NCBI RefSeq assembly: GCF_029581355.1
Contig: NZ_CP120849.1
Span: 2,760,501 to 2,824,500 of the forward strand
DNA: 64,000 nucleotides
Reading direction: 5' to 3'
DNA from: Parabacteroides chongii
GTDB taxonomy: Bacteria; Bacteroidota; Bacteroidia; Bacteroidales; Tannerellaceae
Shown here: one piece after another, positions 63,136 to 64,000 of the stretch
How positions within the stretch are numbered: position 1 is the first letter of the stretch
Layout of the letters: every line of letters begins with the position of its first letter
The notes under the pieces: generated by a model
Seen by the model: only the letters and a program-made list of their open reading frames with translations
Databases searched by the model: none
What the model was told of the DNA's origin: nothing
Position numbers and translations under genes: made by a program

Positions 63136-64000
63136 ATGAAGAAGAATTTAGTATCATTGGCAGCAATGGCGGTATTGTTGTCAGCTTGCGGAGCGGGTGG
63201 ATCCCGTTCGTTCAAAACAGATCGTTTTGGCATCGATATAGATAACCGAGGGTATATTACCGGTATGTGGAATTTGACACGTGAAAGTCGTAATTTCAGT
63301 CCGGCAGACCAGCCGTCGCCCCTGTTGTCTCTTTATGATGAAGACTTGAAACGTTATTATTATCCGCAAAAGGCAAGTTATAGCGGAGGCAAGTATCGGT
63401 TGGAATATGAGAATGGCTCTGTGGCTACGGTTAGCCTGGATAAGAAGACAAAATACTTCAAACTGAAGTTGGAGAGTTTGGAGCCTCGCAATGGTGTTGA
63501 CGGTATACAGTGGGGAAATTACTATACGAATATCACCAATTTATTAGGTGAAATGATTGGAGTGGCACGTGATACGTCGGTGGCAGTAGGTTATGCCATT
63601 GGCGCATTGGCATTGGACGATAATACTATTGGTGGAGAGTCACGTTTTACTTCTGAAACGGGACCTTCGGGTTATATCGCTCATACGCCTGATCCTGTGA
63701 ATCATCCCCTGCCGCTTACTTTACATGAGGGTCAACAGTTTACGATGGGTGGTGACGGCATCAATGATGTGGCTTTTTATAACCGGAAAGAACCGTATTT
63801 CCGTATTTTATATGGAACAACGGCTTTTGTTGATTGCAACGGTCGAATCAATATCCGGTATCATTCGCGTGACCGCAGAAAAGGCAAGATGATCTATTCT
63901 CCGGAGGGTAATCCTATCTTCCAAAATAACGAACCTAACCACATGATGCGTCAGGATGTTCCCGGAGTGGATTTCATCGGCTCGTCCATCGCTTTGTGGG
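63136..64000 (+). CDS. Lipoprotein of unassigned glycosidase-like family, copy 2 (gene B', truncated by window end)
   Basis: The 288 codons present parallel gene B from its start: MKKNLVSLAAMAVLLSACGAGG, FGIDIDNRGYITGMWNLTRE, GALALDDNTIGGESRFTSETGP and NNEPNHMMRQDVPG. The lipobox is retained. It follows gene A' by 42 bp, so the A-B order is repeated. The rest of the gene, including barrel residues, lies outside the window. Confidence 0.8.
   Translation, partial: MKKNLVSLAAMAVLLSACGAGGSRSFKTDRFGIDIDNRGYITGMWNLTRESRNFSPADQPSPLLSLYDEDLKRYYYPQKASYSGGKYRLEYENGSVATVSLDKKTKYFKLKLESLEPRNGVDGIQWGNYYTNITNLLGEMIGVARDTSVAVGYAIGALALDDNTIGGESRFTSETGPSGYIAHTPDPVNHPLPLTLHEGQQFTMGGDGINDVAFYNRKEPYFRILYGTTAFVDCNGRINIRYHSRDRRKGKMIYSPEGNPIFQNNEPNHMMRQDVPGVDFIGSSIALW

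Noticed and set aside
1..64000. tRNA, rRNA or insertion sequence
   Set aside because: No cloverleaf, rRNA-like sequence, transposase or terminal inverted repeats with target duplications could be found by reading.

Overview
The window looks like a chromosome segment of a gut Bacteroidales bacterium, most likely Parabacteroides or a close relative. Three SusC/SusD pairs, FecR-type anti-sigma factors next to ECF sigma factors, near-consensus Bacteroidota -7 boxes (TAnnTTTG) in front of many genes, and a large secreted protein ending in a DUF6383/T9SS-like tail all point there. The genus is inferred from gene content. No rRNA, tRNA, IS element or CRISPR array was recognised.

Layout. (1) 1-5.7 kb: a truncated Wzi-like capsule-assembly gene, an EF-G2 paralogue lacking the catalytic histidine of the GTPase centre, and a two-gene operon of an LpxH-like phosphoesterase and a GT-B glycosyltransferase. 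(2) 5.7-9.5 kb: a 0.77 kb AT-rich gap and a 1001-residue surface protein. (3) 9.8-15.2 kb: metY, then a cobalamin riboswitch leading a BtuB-like TonB-dependent receptor and a DUF4374 surface lipoprotein. (4) 15.3-21.5 kb: a MATE exporter and a TPR protein paired with an outer-membrane barrel. (5) 21.7-29.9 kb: a sigma/anti-sigma/SusC/SusD locus ending in a GH29 alpha-L-fucosidase. (6) 30-35.7 kb: a leftward SusC/SusD operon preceded by a probable invertible promoter, apparently OFF in this assembly. (7) 35.8-39.3 kb: housekeeping enzymes (Nudix, ROK kinase, GyrI-like, VOC, metallo-hydrolase). (8) 39.8-45.5 kb: a complete ABC tripartite efflux operon. (9) 45.7-64 kb: a second probable invertible segment in front of a sigma/anti-sigma/SusC/SusD operon, a decayed HU-DUF4469 gene, then an enzyme cluster in which two unassigned genes (called A and B here) occur twice around a GH120 beta-xylosidase-like gene with an inserted CBM6-like domain.

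How the genes work together. The two SusC proteins with STN domains should signal through their FecR anti-sigma and ECF sigma partners. The leftward SusC/SusD pair has neither STN nor sigma genes, and seems to be governed by DNA inversion. Both candidate invertible segments are bounded by AGTTCT-nnn-AGAACT sites. Within each pair the central trinucleotide is inverted (GAA/TTC and GGA/TCC) while the arms match in direct orientation, and the two pairs use different trinucleotides. The most interesting items are these switches, the riboswitch-controlled DUF4374 lipoprotein as a candidate corrinoid capture protein, and the duplicated unassigned A/B genes around GH120.
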